Shown one piece after another: positions 1-8,365 of a stretch of 64,000 bases of DNA (within the stretch, counting starts at the first letter, position 1; each line of letters opens with the position of its first letter). The notes beneath the pieces are model-generated. The model was not told the origin of the DNA. It did no database searches and worked only from the letters and a program-made list of their open reading frames with translations. Position numbers and translations under genes: made by a program. The stretch covers positions 208,191 to 272,190 of the forward strand of contig NZ_LNUP01000018.1 in NCBI RefSeq assembly GCF_001512295.1, written 5' to 3'. The DNA comes from Pseudomonas sp. EpS/L25. Lineage in GTDB: Bacteria > Pseudomonadota > Gammaproteobacteria > Pseudomonadales > Pseudomonadaceae.

Positions 1-132
1 CGACGCTACCAAGACCTGCGCCAGCGTGGAAAACCCGCCAAGGTAGCCCTGATCGCCTGCCTACGCGTCTTGCTGATTCGGCTCAATGCCATGCTCAGGG
101 ACGGTACTCCTTGGCGATCTGAGCCCGCTTGA
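1..132 (+). mobile_element. IS110-family transposase, 3' end only
   Basis: An open frame runs from the first base to a TGA at 130-132 and encodes 43 residues. It ends KPAKVALIACLRVLLIRLNA followed by MLRDGTPW, which is the characteristic C-terminus of IS110/IS1111 transposases (the Transposase_20 region). The rest of the gene lies before the window, so whether the element is intact cannot be judged. No terminal inverted repeat can be defined on this side, and IS110 elements often lack one. Confidence 0.75.
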
Positions 133-220
133 GAAGACAGTTGCTCCTACGGGAAGAGGTACGCCGGTTTGACGTGATCTTTGCCGTGGCTGATGGAAAC
201 TGAACGCCTGCTCGGATAGC

Positions 221-254
221 CCCCTCTCCCCTCGGGAGAGGGTTGGGGTGAGGG
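221..254. repeat. REP-like palindromic repeat
   Basis: CCCCTCTCCCCTCGGGAGAG followed by GGTTGGGGTGAGGG is the widespread intergenic palindrome of pseudomonads and xanthomonads, with CCCTCTCCC pairing with GGGAGAGGG. It lies between the transposase end and the HAD gene. No gene is visible in 133-406. Confidence 0.6.
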
Positions 255-333
255 CCTCCTCGCCACCAAGTCTCCAGTGGAAAAGGCTGCGCCGTTTTCC
301 ACGCTACGTGAGGTATCCCCACAGCGATAAGAC

Positions 334-374
334 GGTTGCTCCTACAGGTACCGATTTGTTCCGTAGGAGCGACC
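334..374. repeat. REP-type inverted repeat
   Basis: GGTTGCTCCTAC (334-345) and GTAGGAGCGACC (363-374) form 12-bp arms with one mismatch around a 17-nt loop. The GTAGGAGC core is typical of Pseudomonas REP elements. A related half site, AGTTGCTCCTAC, occurs at about 138-149. The repeat sits downstream of the stop of the HAD gene and could serve as its 3' hairpin. Confidence 0.5.
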
Positions 375-406
375 GCATCGGCGGACCGCCATGGCTACGA
401 TGCGAG

Positions 407-1060
407 CTACCGCCAGCTGAGGATCGGCCAGCCGGCCTGTGCCGCGCGCTCCCGCAGGACCGGGTCAGGGTTCACCACGTGCGGCTTGCCCACCGCTTCG
501 AGCAGCGGCAGGTCGTTGCGCGAGTCGGAGTAGAAGCTGGCAGTCGCCAGCAGACTGCGGTCGCCGTCAAGCAACTCCAGCAGACGGGTCAGCTTGCCTT
601 CGCGGAAGGTCATCACGCCTTCCACCTGGCCACTGTAGACGCCGTGGCTGACCTGCAGGTCGATGGCCAGCACCTCCTCGACGCCCAGTCGTTCGGCGAT
701 GGGTTCCACCAGGTGTAACCCGGAGGCCGAGACGATGACCACCCGGTCGCCGGCAGCGCGATGGGCGGCGATACACTTCATGGCATCGCTGAAGATCAGT
801 GGCTCGATGACGTCCTCGACCCAGGGGCCGACCTCGAAGTCCACTTCCTCGGGTGTGCGGCCTACCAGAGGTTCGAGATGGAAGGCCATGTAGTCTTCCA
901 TGGCCAGTTCGCCTTGGGCGTAGGCCGCCATCAGCTCGGTGTCGCGCCGCACGAAGGCTTCGCGGTCGACCCAACCGAGCACGCCCATCTGCTGGCTCCA
1001 GAGGCTGGAGCAGTCGCCATCGATGAGGGTTTCGTCGAGATCGAAAATCGCCAGGGTCAT
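407..1060 (-). CDS. HAD-IB family phosphatase (SerB-like)
   Basis: This 217-residue protein starts with MTLAIFDLDETLIDGD, HAD motif I with nucleophile Asp7 and acid Asp9. Motif II lies in VVIVSASG (about residues 108-115), a Lys in REGK follows, and motif III is in FYSDSRNDLP. The layout with an alpha-helical C1 cap is that of HAD-IB phosphatases related to phosphoserine phosphatase, so it probably dephosphorylates a small organic phosphate in the cytoplasm. Its ATG overlaps the stop of the ABC ATPase gene by four bases, so it is the last gene of the transporter operon. A longer frame reading into the ATPase gene is an artefact. The context argues for a phosphate ester delivered by this importer rather than serine biosynthesis; the substrate is not shown by the sequence. 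Confidence 0.85.
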   Translation of the reverse strand: MTLAIFDLDETLIDGDCSSLWSQQMGVLGWVDREAFVRRDTELMAAYAQGELAMEDYMAFHLEPLVGRTPEEVDFEVGPWVEDVIEPLIFSDAMKCIAAHRAAGDRVVIVSASGLHLVEPIAERLGVEEVLAIDLQVSHGVYSGQVEGVMTFREGKLTRLLELLDGDRSLLATASFYSDSRNDLPLLEAVGKPHVVNPDPVLRERAAQAGWPILSWR

Positions 1061-2046
1061 GCCACTTCTCTCAGGCTGTCGGAATCGACGGCCAGGGTGA
1101 CGGCTGTGCCGTTCGGCTGCAAGGCCGTCGGGCCATGGTTGAGAACGTCGACATTGAGTTCGCAGGCTTCGGTGGCGATCCGGTAGCGGATCACGTTGCC
1201 CAGCAGGCTGTGGCTGACGATGCGCCCGGTGATGCCACCCGCGACGCCCAGGCGAATGGCTTCGGGACGAATCGCCACCTGGTGCTGGAAGGTCTGGCCG
1301 AACAGCCGGCTGGCCTGGTCGGCGCTGAGCAGGTTGTAGTTGCCGATGAAGCCGGCGGCGAAGGCGTCCACCGGGGCGGTGTAGAGGGTTTCGGCATCGC
1401 CGCTCTGGACGATGCGGCCCTCGCGCATCAGCACGATGCGATCGGACAGGGTCAGGGCCTCTTCCTGGTCGTGGGTGACGAACACAGTGGTCAGGCCCAG
1501 CTCCTGCTGGATGGCGCGGATCTGCTCGCGCAGATGACGGCGGATCCGGGCATCCAGCGCCGAGAGGGGTTCGTCCAGCAACAGCAGGCGTGGCCGCACG
1601 ATCAGCGAGCGCGCCAGCGCCACGCGCTGGCACTGGCCACCGGAGAGCTGGTGCGGATAGCGCTCGGCGAAGCCTTGCAGCTCCACCAGCGTCAGGGCCT
1701 CGCTCACCCGCTGGCGGACTTCGTCCTGTGCCAACCGCTGCATGCGCAGGCCGAAGGCGACGTTCCGCGCCACGGTCATGTTGGGAAACAGGGCATAGCT
1801 CTGGAACACCATGGCCATGCCGCGGCGCTGGGGCGGCAGCTGGGTGATGTCCTGACCGGCCAACACGATGGTGCCGTGGTCGACCTCGGTGAGGCCGGCC
1901 AGGCAGCGCAGCAGGGTGGACTTGCCGCAGCCGGAGGGCCCGAGCAGGGTGACCAGTTCGCCCTGTTCGGCGTGGAATTCGATGTCGGTGAACAGGGTGT
2001 TGGCGCCGTAGCGCTTGTGCAGTCCCTTGACCGCGAGATAGCTCAT
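1057..2046 (-). CDS. ABC transporter ATP-binding protein (spermidine/iron/phosphonate-type)
   Basis: This is a 329-residue ATPase with Walker A GPSGCGKS at 36-43, Q-loop FQSYALFP (81-88), signature LSGGQ at 134-138, Walker B LLLLDEP ending at 160, and H-loop His192. About 100 extra C-terminal residues form a TOBE-type regulatory part. It energises import of the solute captured by the binding protein encoded at 4447-5508. It overlaps the permease gene upstream and the HAD gene downstream by ATGA, which implies translational coupling. The family resembles the PotA/FbpC/PhnT group, so the ATPase alone does not tell the substrate. Confidence 0.9.
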   Translation of the reverse strand: MSYLAVKGLHKRYGANTLFTDIEFHAEQGELVTLLGPSGCGKSTLLRCLAGLTEVDHGTIVLAGQDITQLPPQRRGMAMVFQSYALFPNMTVARNVAFGLRMQRLAQDEVRQRVSEALTLVELQGFAERYPHQLSGGQCQRVALARSLIVRPRLLLLDEPLSALDARIRRHLREQIRAIQQELGLTTVFVTHDQEEALTLSDRIVLMREGRIVQSGDAETLYTAPVDAFAAGFIGNYNLLSADQASRLFGQTFQHQVAIRPEAIRLGVAGGITGRIVSHSLLGNVIRYRIATEACELNVDVLNHGPTALQPNGTAVTLAVDSDSLREVA

Positions 2047-2828
2047 GTCCGCTCCCGATTCAGGCGATTGGCGATCCAGGTCATCAGCAGGACCGCGAGG
2101 AAGTAGGAAATCACCAGGGCGCTGGTCAGGTGGCCGCTGCCGTTGCGCAGGTTGTAGAGGTAGATCTGCAGCGTCTCGTAGCGCGTCCCCACCAGGAGAT
2201 TGGCGAAGACGAACTCGCCGATGAGGAAGGAGAACGACAGGAACAGCGCCACCATCAGACCGGTGCGCAGGTTGGGCAGTACCACCAGCAGGGCGGCGCG
2301 CCAGGAGCTGGCGCCTAGCAGGTGGGCGGCGTCCATCAGGTCACGCAGGTTGAGTGCCTGCAGGTTGTTGCTGATGGCGCGGTACATGAAGGGCAGAGCG
2401 ATGGTGAAGTAGCAGAACACCAGGATCCAGGGCGTACCGGTCAGCGGCAGCGGACCGCTCGCATAGAGCTGCAGCAGCCCTACCGCCGAGACCACCGGCG
2501 GCACGGCGAAGGGCAGCAGGATCAGCACGTTCATCAGCGCATCCAGCCGCGGGAAGTGGTAGGCGATAACGAACATGGTCGGCAGGATCAGCACGCAGGA
2601 CAGCGCCAGGGCGCCGAAGCAGATCGCCAGGGAGCGGCCGAAGGCGGCGAGGAAGCGGGGATCGCTCCAGAGCTGCAGATACCACTTGAAGGTGACGCCT
2701 GCTGGCAGCAGCGTCGCCGACCACTGGGTGGCCAGGGAATAGATGAGCGTCGCGGCCAAGGGCGCGACCAGGATCAGGAACAGCAGCCAGACCACTGTCC
2801 GATGATAGAGGCGCTCAGTTCTGGACAT
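2043..2828 (-). CDS. ABC transporter permease (second, PotC/FbpB-like)
   Basis: This 261-residue integral membrane protein has about six hydrophobic segments, beginning VVWLLFLILVAPLAATLIYS. The coupling (EAA) loop lies around [20 protein letters not shown]. It forms the translocation pore with the permease at 2815-3648, whose 3' end its start overlaps by 14 bp. Its own stop overlaps the ATPase start by four bases. The ATG at 2826-2828 is kept because the family normally begins just before the first membrane helix. Confidence 0.88.
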   Translation of the reverse strand: MSRTERLYHRTVVWLLFLILVAPLAATLIYSLATQWSATLLPAGVTFKWYLQLWSDPRFLAAFGRSLAICFGALALSCVLILPTMFVIAYHFPRLDALMNVLILLPFAVPPVVSAVGLLQLYASGPLPLTGTPWILVFCYFTIALPFMYRAISNNLQALNLRDLMDAAHLLGASSWRAALLVVLPNLRTGLMVALFLSFSFLIGEFVFANLLVGTRYETLQIYLYNLRNGSGHLTSALVISYFLAVLLMTWIANRLNRERT

Positions 2829-3648
2829 GACGACTCCGCCGCAGCAGCCATTGATGGACGAGGGTGATCAGGGTCATGAAGGCTACCAGCAGCATGGCCA
2901 GCGCCGCGGCCAGGTTGGGTTCCAGGTAGATGTCGCCGGAGACCAGGGCGGCGATGCGCACCGGCACCACGTTGAAGTTGCCGGTGGTGAGGGCATAGAC
3001 CGTGGCATAGGCGCCCAGGGCGTTGGCCAGCAGGATGATGAAGGTGCCGACCAGCGCCGGGCTGAGCACCGGCAGGCCGATGTGCCGCCAGTACTGCCAG
3101 GTGCCGGCGCCGAGCAAGGCGGCGGCGTCGCGCCAGTCCTGCTTCAAGGCCTCGAAGGCGGGAAACAGCAACAGCACGCCCAGGGGAATCTGGAAGTAGG
3201 TGTAGATGAGGATCAGGCCGCCCTTGGTGTAGAGATTGAAGCCTTCGATCACGCCGAGTTGCTTGAGGGCCAGGGTCAGGCAGCCGTTGATGCCAAGCAG
3301 GATGATGAAGGCGAAGGCCAGCGGCACACCGGCGAAGTTGCTGGTCATGTTGGTGAAGGCCACGACGAAGCCGCGCAGCCGCGAGTCCACCCGGGTCAAC
3401 GAATAGGCACCGACCAGGGCGATCGGCAGGCCGCAGACGCTGGACCAGAGCGAGATCTCCAGGGAGAAGCGGATGGCCTGCAGGTAGAAGGGCGAGCTGA
3501 GGATCTCGGCGTAGTTGCCCAGGCCCCAGCCGCTTTCGCTGGAGTTGAAACTGTTGAAGGCGATCCAGGCCAGCGGCGCCAGCTGGAAGGCGCCGAACAC
3601 CAGCAGGAAGGGCAGGGTCAGCAGCAGGGCGAGCCAGGGGCGCCTCAT
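2815..3648 (-). CDS. ABC transporter permease (first, PotB-like)
   Basis: The start is taken at ATG 3646-3648 (MRRPWLALLLTLPFLL, 277 residues). There it overlaps the stop of the preceding phosphatase gene by exactly ATGA, the same spacing used elsewhere in this operon. A start six codons earlier is possible. Six membrane segments are visible, and the EAA loop is near DAAALLGAGTWQYWRHIGLP. It pairs with the permease at 2043-2828. Confidence 0.87.
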   Translation of the reverse strand: MRRPWLALLLTLPFLLVFGAFQLAPLAWIAFNSFNSSESGWGLGNYAEILSSPFYLQAIRFSLEISLWSSVCGLPIALVGAYSLTRVDSRLRGFVVAFTNMTSNFAGVPLAFAFIILLGINGCLTLALKQLGVIEGFNLYTKGGLILIYTYFQIPLGVLLLFPAFEALKQDWRDAAALLGAGTWQYWRHIGLPVLSPALVGTFIILLANALGAYATVYALTTGNFNVVPVRIAALVSGDIYLEPNLAAALAMLLVAFMTLITLVHQWLLRRSRHVQN

Positions 3649-4442
3649 GCCAGTAGCTCCCGGCACAGTGGCTTGTCGTGGGCGAGGCCCAGCAGCGTGC
3701 AGACGGTGCCGCAGATCTCCACCTGAGCGGGTTTGGCGTCGTCCAGGGAGAAGCCGGCGCCGAAGACGAACAGCGGGACTTCACGCTCTTCCGCCAGCGT
3801 TCCGCCGTGACTGCGGTCGTCGTTCATGCCGTGGTCGGCGGTCACCAGCACCTGGTAACCGGCGTCCAGCCAGGTCGGCAGGTAGTGGGAGAGCAGGCCG
3901 TCGGCGCGGCGCGCGGCGTTGCGGTATTCGGGACTGGAGAGACCGTGCCTGTGACCGGCGTCGTCGATGTTCATCGGATGCACCAGCAGGATGTCCGGAT
4001 CATGGGCCAGGCGCAGGTGCTCGGCATCGTCGAACAGATGGGAATCCGGATAGTGGTCGGCGTAGTAGAAATGACCGTGCTGGATGGGCAGGCGGGTGTC
4101 GCTGACGTGCCTGTCCCGTGCCCGATCGAAGGGGGTGCGGTTGTAGAGTTCGCTGACCCAGTGATAGGCCGCCGCCGCCGTGACGAGGCCGGCGGCCTGG
4201 GCCAGGTGGAAGAGGCTGGCCTGGTTGGACAGCCGATCCACCCCGTTGTGGACGATGCCACTGCGCACCGGCGTTACGCCGGTGAGCAGGCATTCGTAGA
4301 GCGGGCGGGAGAGCGAGGGCAACTCGCACTCCAGCCGATAGAGGCGACCCCGGCCGGCCAGGCAGAGCGCCTGGAGGAAGCCGAGCCCGTGTTCGGCGAC
4401 TCTCAGGGCGAGTCCGTCCAGCACGACCAGGATGACCTTCAT
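3645..4442 (-). CDS. Alkaline phosphatase superfamily phosphodiesterase/phosphatase
   Basis: This 265-residue protein has the metal-site signature of the alkaline phosphatase/nucleotide pyrophosphatase fold. Asp9 is in VVLDG, the likely nucleophile is Ser45 in PSLSRPLYECLLTG, DDAGHRHG covers 160-167, and TADHGM holds Asp203 and His204 with His212 following. No signal peptide is visible, so it should act in the cytoplasm on the imported substrate. It sits between the binding protein gene (four-base gap) and the permease gene (ATGA overlap). A phosphoester, phosphodiester or phosphonate substrate is inferred from fold plus context. Phosphonoacetate hydrolase belongs to the same superfamily, so a C-P substrate cannot be excluded. 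Confidence 0.8.
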   Translation of the reverse strand: MKVILVVLDGLALRVAEHGLGFLQALCLAGRGRLYRLECELPSLSRPLYECLLTGVTPVRSGIVHNGVDRLSNQASLFHLAQAAGLVTAAAAYHWVSELYNRTPFDRARDRHVSDTRLPIQHGHFYYADHYPDSHLFDDAEHLRLAHDPDILLVHPMNIDDAGHRHGLSSPEYRNAARRADGLLSHYLPTWLDAGYQVLVTADHGMNDDRSHGGTLAEEREVPLFVFGAGFSLDDAKPAQVEICGTVCTLLGLAHDKPLCRELLA

Positions 4443-4446
4443 GACG

Positions 4447-5508
4447 TCACTGCTGCATGTTGATCAGAACGTGCTCCTGCCAGAGGCGCGGCAGGCGCTT
4501 GGAGGTCTCTTCCCAGGCCTTGGCGTCGGCGATGGGCCGCGCCTTGGCGTACTGAGCCTGGGGCAGCAGCTTGGCCTGGACCTCGGCCGGCAGGGTCAGG
4601 TGCTCGGCGCGGATCGGCCGGGCGTAGCCCTGGGCCAGGTTGATCTGGCCGGCGTCGGAGAAGATGTACTCGCGCGTCAGCTTGGCGGCGTTGGGGTGCT
4701 TGGCGTACTTGTTGATGATGGTGGTGTAGCCGGAGGTCACCGAGCCGTCGGACGGGATCAGCACCTCGAAGCGCGAACGGTCGATCTGATCGCGATAGTT
4801 CAGGGCGTTGAAGTCCCAGACCACGCCGACTTCCACCTCTCCCTTCTCGATGTTGGCCACTACCGGGTTGGTGAAGGACAGGCGACCCTGCTTGGCCAGC
4901 TTGGCGAAGAAGTCCAGTGCCGGCTTGATGTTCTTCTCGTCGCCACCGTTGGCATAGGCGGCCGCCAGGACGCCGCTGACCGCCTGGGAGGCCGCGCTGA
5001 CGTCGCCGATGGTGACCTTGTAGTCACCCTTGAGCAGGTCGGCCCAGGAGTGGGGCACGTCCTTGACGGTCTGCTTGTTGACGATGAAGGCGATGGTGCC
5101 GGTGTAGGCCAGTGCCCAGTGACCGTCACTGTCCTTGGCCCAGGCGGGGATCTGCTCCCACGTGCTGGGTTTGTAGGGTTGGGTAACGCCTTTCTGGACG
5201 GCGATGGGACCGAAGGAAGCACCGACGTCACCGATGTCGGCCGAGGCATTCTCGCCCTCGGCGGCGAACTTGGCGATCTCCTGGGCGGAGCTCATGTCGG
5301 TGTCCTGGTGCTTGAGGCCATACTTCTTGGCCAGGTCGTCCCAGGTGCCTTTCCAGTTCGCCCAGGTGTCGGGCATGCCGACGCTGTTCACCTCGCCTTC
5401 CTTGCGGGCGGCGTCTTCGAGGGCTTTGAGATCGACGGTATCGGCGAAGGCGGTACCGGCCTGTACCGCAACGGCGGTGGCCAACAAGGAAGCAAGCAGA
5501 CGGGTCAT
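4447..5508 (-). CDS. ABC transporter periplasmic substrate-binding protein
   Basis: This 353-residue exported protein begins with a Sec signal peptide (MTRLLASLLATAVAVQAGTA, cleavage near residue 22 before DTVDLK). The mature part resembles the iron/polyamine/2-aminoethylphosphonate binding families (SBP_bac_1/AfuA-like), for example EGENASADIGDVGASFGPIA. It is the promoter-proximal gene of the minus-strand operon (binding protein, phosphatase, two permeases, ATPase, HAD) and faces the UTRA regulator across a 182-bp intergenic region. The ligand is unknown; an organophosphate or phosphonate is the best inference from the two phosphatase-fold partners. Confidence 0.88.
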   Translation of the reverse strand: MTRLLASLLATAVAVQAGTAFADTVDLKALEDAARKEGEVNSVGMPDTWANWKGTWDDLAKKYGLKHQDTDMSSAQEIAKFAAEGENASADIGDVGASFGPIAVQKGVTQPYKPSTWEQIPAWAKDSDGHWALAYTGTIAFIVNKQTVKDVPHSWADLLKGDYKVTIGDVSAASQAVSGVLAAAYANGGDEKNIKPALDFFAKLAKQGRLSFTNPVVANIEKGEVEVGVVWDFNALNYRDQIDRSRFEVLIPSDGSVTSGYTTIINKYAKHPNAAKLTREYIFSDAGQINLAQGYARPIRAEHLTLPAEVQAKLLPQAQYAKARPIADAKAWEETSKRLPRLWQEHVLINMQQ

Positions 5509-5627
5509 ACGGGTGCTCCAGGTTCGAGGGCTTGGTCTAGGTCAGCAAGACACAGGCCAATCTAGGAGTCAGGTATGACGGTTTGATGGCAATACGACCC
5601 TTTCCGCCGCTGGCACGGGGTCTGCTA

Positions 5628-5654
5628 CCGTCACCTGACGGTCATCTGGCCGTC
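5628..5654. promoter_or_regulatory. Overlapping Pho-box-like direct repeat and palindromic operator candidate
   Basis: CCGTCAC-CTGA-CGGTCAT (5628-5645) matches the spacing of a PhoB box (two CTGTCAT-like 7-mers, 4-bp gap) with 5/7 and 6/7 agreement. The overlapping GACGGTCATCTGGCCGTC (5637-5654) is an 18-bp palindrome with one mismatch per arm pair and would suit the dimeric UTRA regulator encoded 37 bp downstream. Another half site is at about 5574-5580. Neither site is proven. Confidence 0.4.
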
Positions 5655-5690
5655 TTAGTCTCAAGCGAAACCCTGGTCGAGGAGTAGCGG

Positions 5691-6425
5691 GTGCACCAAT
5701 CCGAAACTGGTCTAGTCCAAATGAGTGCGTCAGGGGCGGGTGCGATTCGCCAGGCCTTGCGGGAGCAGATCGCCCATGGGCTGCTGCCGGCCATGGGCAA
5801 GTTGCCGTCCGAGCGCCAGCTGAGCGAACTCTTCGCCACCACGCGCATCACCCTGCGCGAGGCCCTGCTGCAGCTGGAGGCACTGGGCCTGATCTATCGC
5901 GAAGAACGGCGTGGCTGGTTCGTCGCTCCGCCGCGGCTGGCCTACAACCCCCTGGCACGGACCCATTTCCATGCCATGGTGGAGGCCCAGGGACGGGTAC
6001 CGGCGACCGAGGTACTGGCGGCGCGGCAGATGCTGGCGTCCGCGGAGATCTGCCGCCTGCTGGAGTTGCCGGCGCTGTCCAGCGTCTACCAGATCCGGCG
6101 GGTGCGGCGCGTGGATGGCCGGTTGGTGCTCTATGTCGAGCACTACCTCAATGCGGCCTATTTTCCCGGTCTGCTGGAACACGACCTGCAACGCTCCCTT
6201 ACCGAACTCTATCGGGACCGCTACGACATCCGCTACGGCGAAGTGCGCTTCGAGATCCTGCCCACGGCGCTGCTGCCGGAGGCGGCTCAGGCATTGCGGG
6301 TGGCGCAGGGCAGTCCGGCGCTGCACATCACCCGCATCAACCACGATCAGCAAGGGCGACTGATCGACTGCGACCTGGAGTTCTGGCGGCACGATGCCAT
6401 CCAGGTCAGGGTCGAGGTGCCTTGA
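5691..6425 (+). CDS. GntR-family transcriptional regulator with UTRA ligand domain (HutC/PhnF type)
   Basis: This 244-residue regulator has an N-terminal winged helix-turn-helix (about 14-80: LPSERQLSELFATTRITLRE). A C-terminal UTRA domain (about 90-240) includes VEHYLNAAYFPGLLE and ends CDLEFWRHDAIQVRVEVP. The start is the GTG at 5691, preceded by GAGGAG at a proper distance; an internal ATG at 5721 is a weaker alternative. UTRA proteins are usually repressors released by a small molecule of the pathway they control. It is divergent from the importer operon, so it most likely senses the imported solute. Its 3' end overlaps the end of the broken gmhA by 20 bp on the opposite strand. Confidence 0.88.
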   Translation: MHQSETGLVQMSASGAGAIRQALREQIAHGLLPAMGKLPSERQLSELFATTRITLREALLQLEALGLIYREERRGWFVAPPRLAYNPLARTHFHAMVEAQGRVPATEVLAARQMLASAEICRLLELPALSSVYQIRRVRRVDGRLVLYVEHYLNAAYFPGLLEHDLQRSLTELYRDRYDIRYGEVRFEILPTALLPEAAQALRVAQGSPALHITRINHDQQGRLIDCDLEFWRHDAIQVRVEVP

Positions 6426-6994
6426 GGTGTAGGTGCTGCTCTACCAGCTCAATGAGGATATGAAGGACTTTGATATGTAGCTCCTGGACGCGATCGGCGA
6501 ACTCGCCACCGGGCGTGCAGATGGTGATGTCTGACAGAGCCTCAAGAGGAGAGTCGCGACGTCCGGTGAGAGCGACCACCGCAAGCCCCATGTCGCGCGC
6601 GATCGGCAGCTCGGAGGACGTTAGGACTACCGCCGCTGGTGCTAATGGCGATCAGCACGTCACCCGCGCGGCCATGAGCTTCCAGATAGCGAGAAAAAAT
6701 CTCCTCGTATCCATAATCATTGGCCACACAGGTGATATGACTGGCATCGGAAATCGCCATGGCCGCGATGGCTGAGCGGTCCTTGCGAAAACGGCCGGTA
6801 AGCTCTTCCGCAAAGTGCATGGCATCGCACATTGATCCGCCGTTGCCACAGGAAAACGCCTTGCCGCCATCCTCGAACGTCTCTCCAAGTAGTTTTCCGG
6901 CCGCCAAAATTTTCTCCAGCGTCGACGTTTCCTTGAGCAGTGCATCTAGCGCTTCCCTCGCTTCATTCAGGCTATAGCGGATGGTCTCTAGCAT
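6406..6994 (-). pseudogene. gmhA: Phosphoheptose isomerase (GmhA/SIS domain), frameshifted
   Basis: Two frames together give a full-length SIS isomerase like E. coli GmhA. 6994 down to about 6600 encodes [20 protein letters not shown], later SCGNGGSMCDAMHFAEELTG and ISTSGGSPNVLRAADRAR. From about 6596 the +1 frame continues DMGLAVVALTGRRDSP to ADRVQELHIKVLHILIELVE, ending at 6406. The total of 589 nt is one more than a multiple of three, and the switch falls in a CGCGCGCG run, so one inserted base explains it. The enzyme converts sedoheptulose-7-phosphate to heptose-7-phosphate for LPS core. The ATG overlaps the apeB stop by seven bases. Base composition is visibly less GC-rich than its neighbours, suggesting transfer. 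A sequencing error is the alternative to true inactivation. Confidence 0.8.
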
Positions 6995-8277
6995 GGCAGT
7001 TCGCTGCTCGAATAGAAGGCGGTCAGTACCTTGATCAGGTAGCCCAGGTCACGGCTACCGGCCAATTCGCGGATGGAGTGCATGGCGAAGGTGGGCAGGC
7101 CGATGTCCACGGTGCGCACGCCCAGCTGCCCGGCGGTGATGGGGCCGATGGTGGAACCGCAGGCCATGTCGCTGCGCACCACGAAGCTCTGCACCGGGAC
7201 CTCTTCGCGCTGGCAGAGATCGCGGAAGAAGGCGGCGGTTTCGCTGTTGGTGGCGTAGCGCTGGTTGGCGTTCACCTTGATCACCGGCCCGGCGTTCAGT
7301 CGCGGTCCGTGATTGCCGTCGTGCTTCTCGGCATAGTTCGGATGCACGCCATGGGCGTTGTCGGCCGAGATCAGCAGGGAGCGTTGCAGGGTGCGGGTGT
7401 AGGCATCGCCGGCGGGCAACAGCCGTTGCAGCACCTGCTCGAGGAAGGGGCCGTCCGCGCCGCAGCAGGAGGTGGAACCCACTTCCTCATGATCGGTGCA
7501 GACCAGCACGGCGTTCTCGTCGCCCTCGCTCGCCAGCAGGGCTTCCAGACCGGCATGGCAGGACAGCAGGTTGTCCAGGCGGGCGGCGGCGATGAAGTCG
7601 TCGTCCAGACCAACCAGGGCGGCGGGTTGGACGTCGTAGAAGCTCAGCTCGAAGTCCAGTACCTCGGCGGTGCCGATGCCGTGTTCCTGCTGCAGGCGCG
7701 CTGCCAGCAGCGTGCGGAAGTCACGGCGCTCGCCCGCGGGCAATTGCGCCAGGATAGGCGGCAGCTCGTTCTGGGCGTTGATTGCCCAGCCCTGGTTCGC
7801 CTCGCGGTTGAGGTGGATGGCGAGGTTGGGAATGATCGCCAGCGGCTTGCGGAAGTCGATGAGCCGGCTCTGTACCCGGCCCTCGGCGCGGAAGGTCACT
7901 CGGCCAGCCAGCGACAGATCACGATCGAACCAGGGCGCCATCAGCATGCCGCCGTACACCTCTACGCCCAACTGCCAGAATCCCTGGCGATAGAGCTCGG
8001 GTTGCGGCTTGACCTTGAGGCAGGGGCTGTCGGTATGGGCGCCCACGAGGCGCAGGCCACGCTCCAGGGGTTTGCCACCAAGACGCACGGCGATCAGCGA
8101 GGAGTCGTTGCGGGTGACGTAATAGCGGCCCCCCGGCTGCACCACCCAGGTCTCGCGTTCGTCCAGACGCTGGTAACCCGCTGCTGCGAGGCGGCGAGCG
8201 AGGCTGGCGGTAGCATGGAAAGGGGTAGGCGAACTGGAGAGGAAATCGATGAGGCCTTGGATCTGATCGGTACGCAT
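6988..8277 (-). CDS. apeB: M18 family aminopeptidase
   Basis: This is a 429-residue zinc aminopeptidase of the M18 (aspartyl aminopeptidase) family. The start is the ATG at 8275-8277 ([20 protein letters not shown]), preceded by CCGGAGTC; a 14-codon longer frame lacks support. Metal-site motifs are [10 protein letters not shown] (His81, Asp83), CTDHEEVGS, and a C-terminal His in the FAMHSIRE segment. It removes N-terminal residues from peptides in the cytoplasm. In P. aeruginosa the homologue also lies beside rluA and min, so the context is ancestral. The gmhA remnant starts inside its 3' end. Confidence 0.92.
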   Translation of the reverse strand: MRTDQIQGLIDFLSSSPTPFHATASLARRLAAAGYQRLDERETWVVQPGGRYYVTRNDSSLIAVRLGGKPLERGLRLVGAHTDSPCLKVKPQPELYRQGFWQLGVEVYGGMLMAPWFDRDLSLAGRVTFRAEGRVQSRLIDFRKPLAIIPNLAIHLNREANQGWAINAQNELPPILAQLPAGERRDFRTLLAARLQQEHGIGTAEVLDFELSFYDVQPAALVGLDDDFIAAARLDNLLSCHAGLEALLASEGDENAVLVCTDHEEVGSTSCCGADGPFLEQVLQRLLPAGDAYTRTLQRSLLISADNAHGVHPNYAEKHDGNHGPRLNAGPVIKVNANQRYATNSETAAFFRDLCQREEVPVQSFVVRSDMACGSTIGPITAGQLGVRTVDIGLPTFAMHSIRELAGSRDLGYLIKVLTAFYSSSELPC

Positions 8278-8365
8278 GGATGACTCCGGACGACAAGGCG
8301 TCCAGTCTAGGTTCTGCACCGAGGGGAGTCGAGGGTAGCGCCCTGGCTCGACGTGACCAGGGCAT

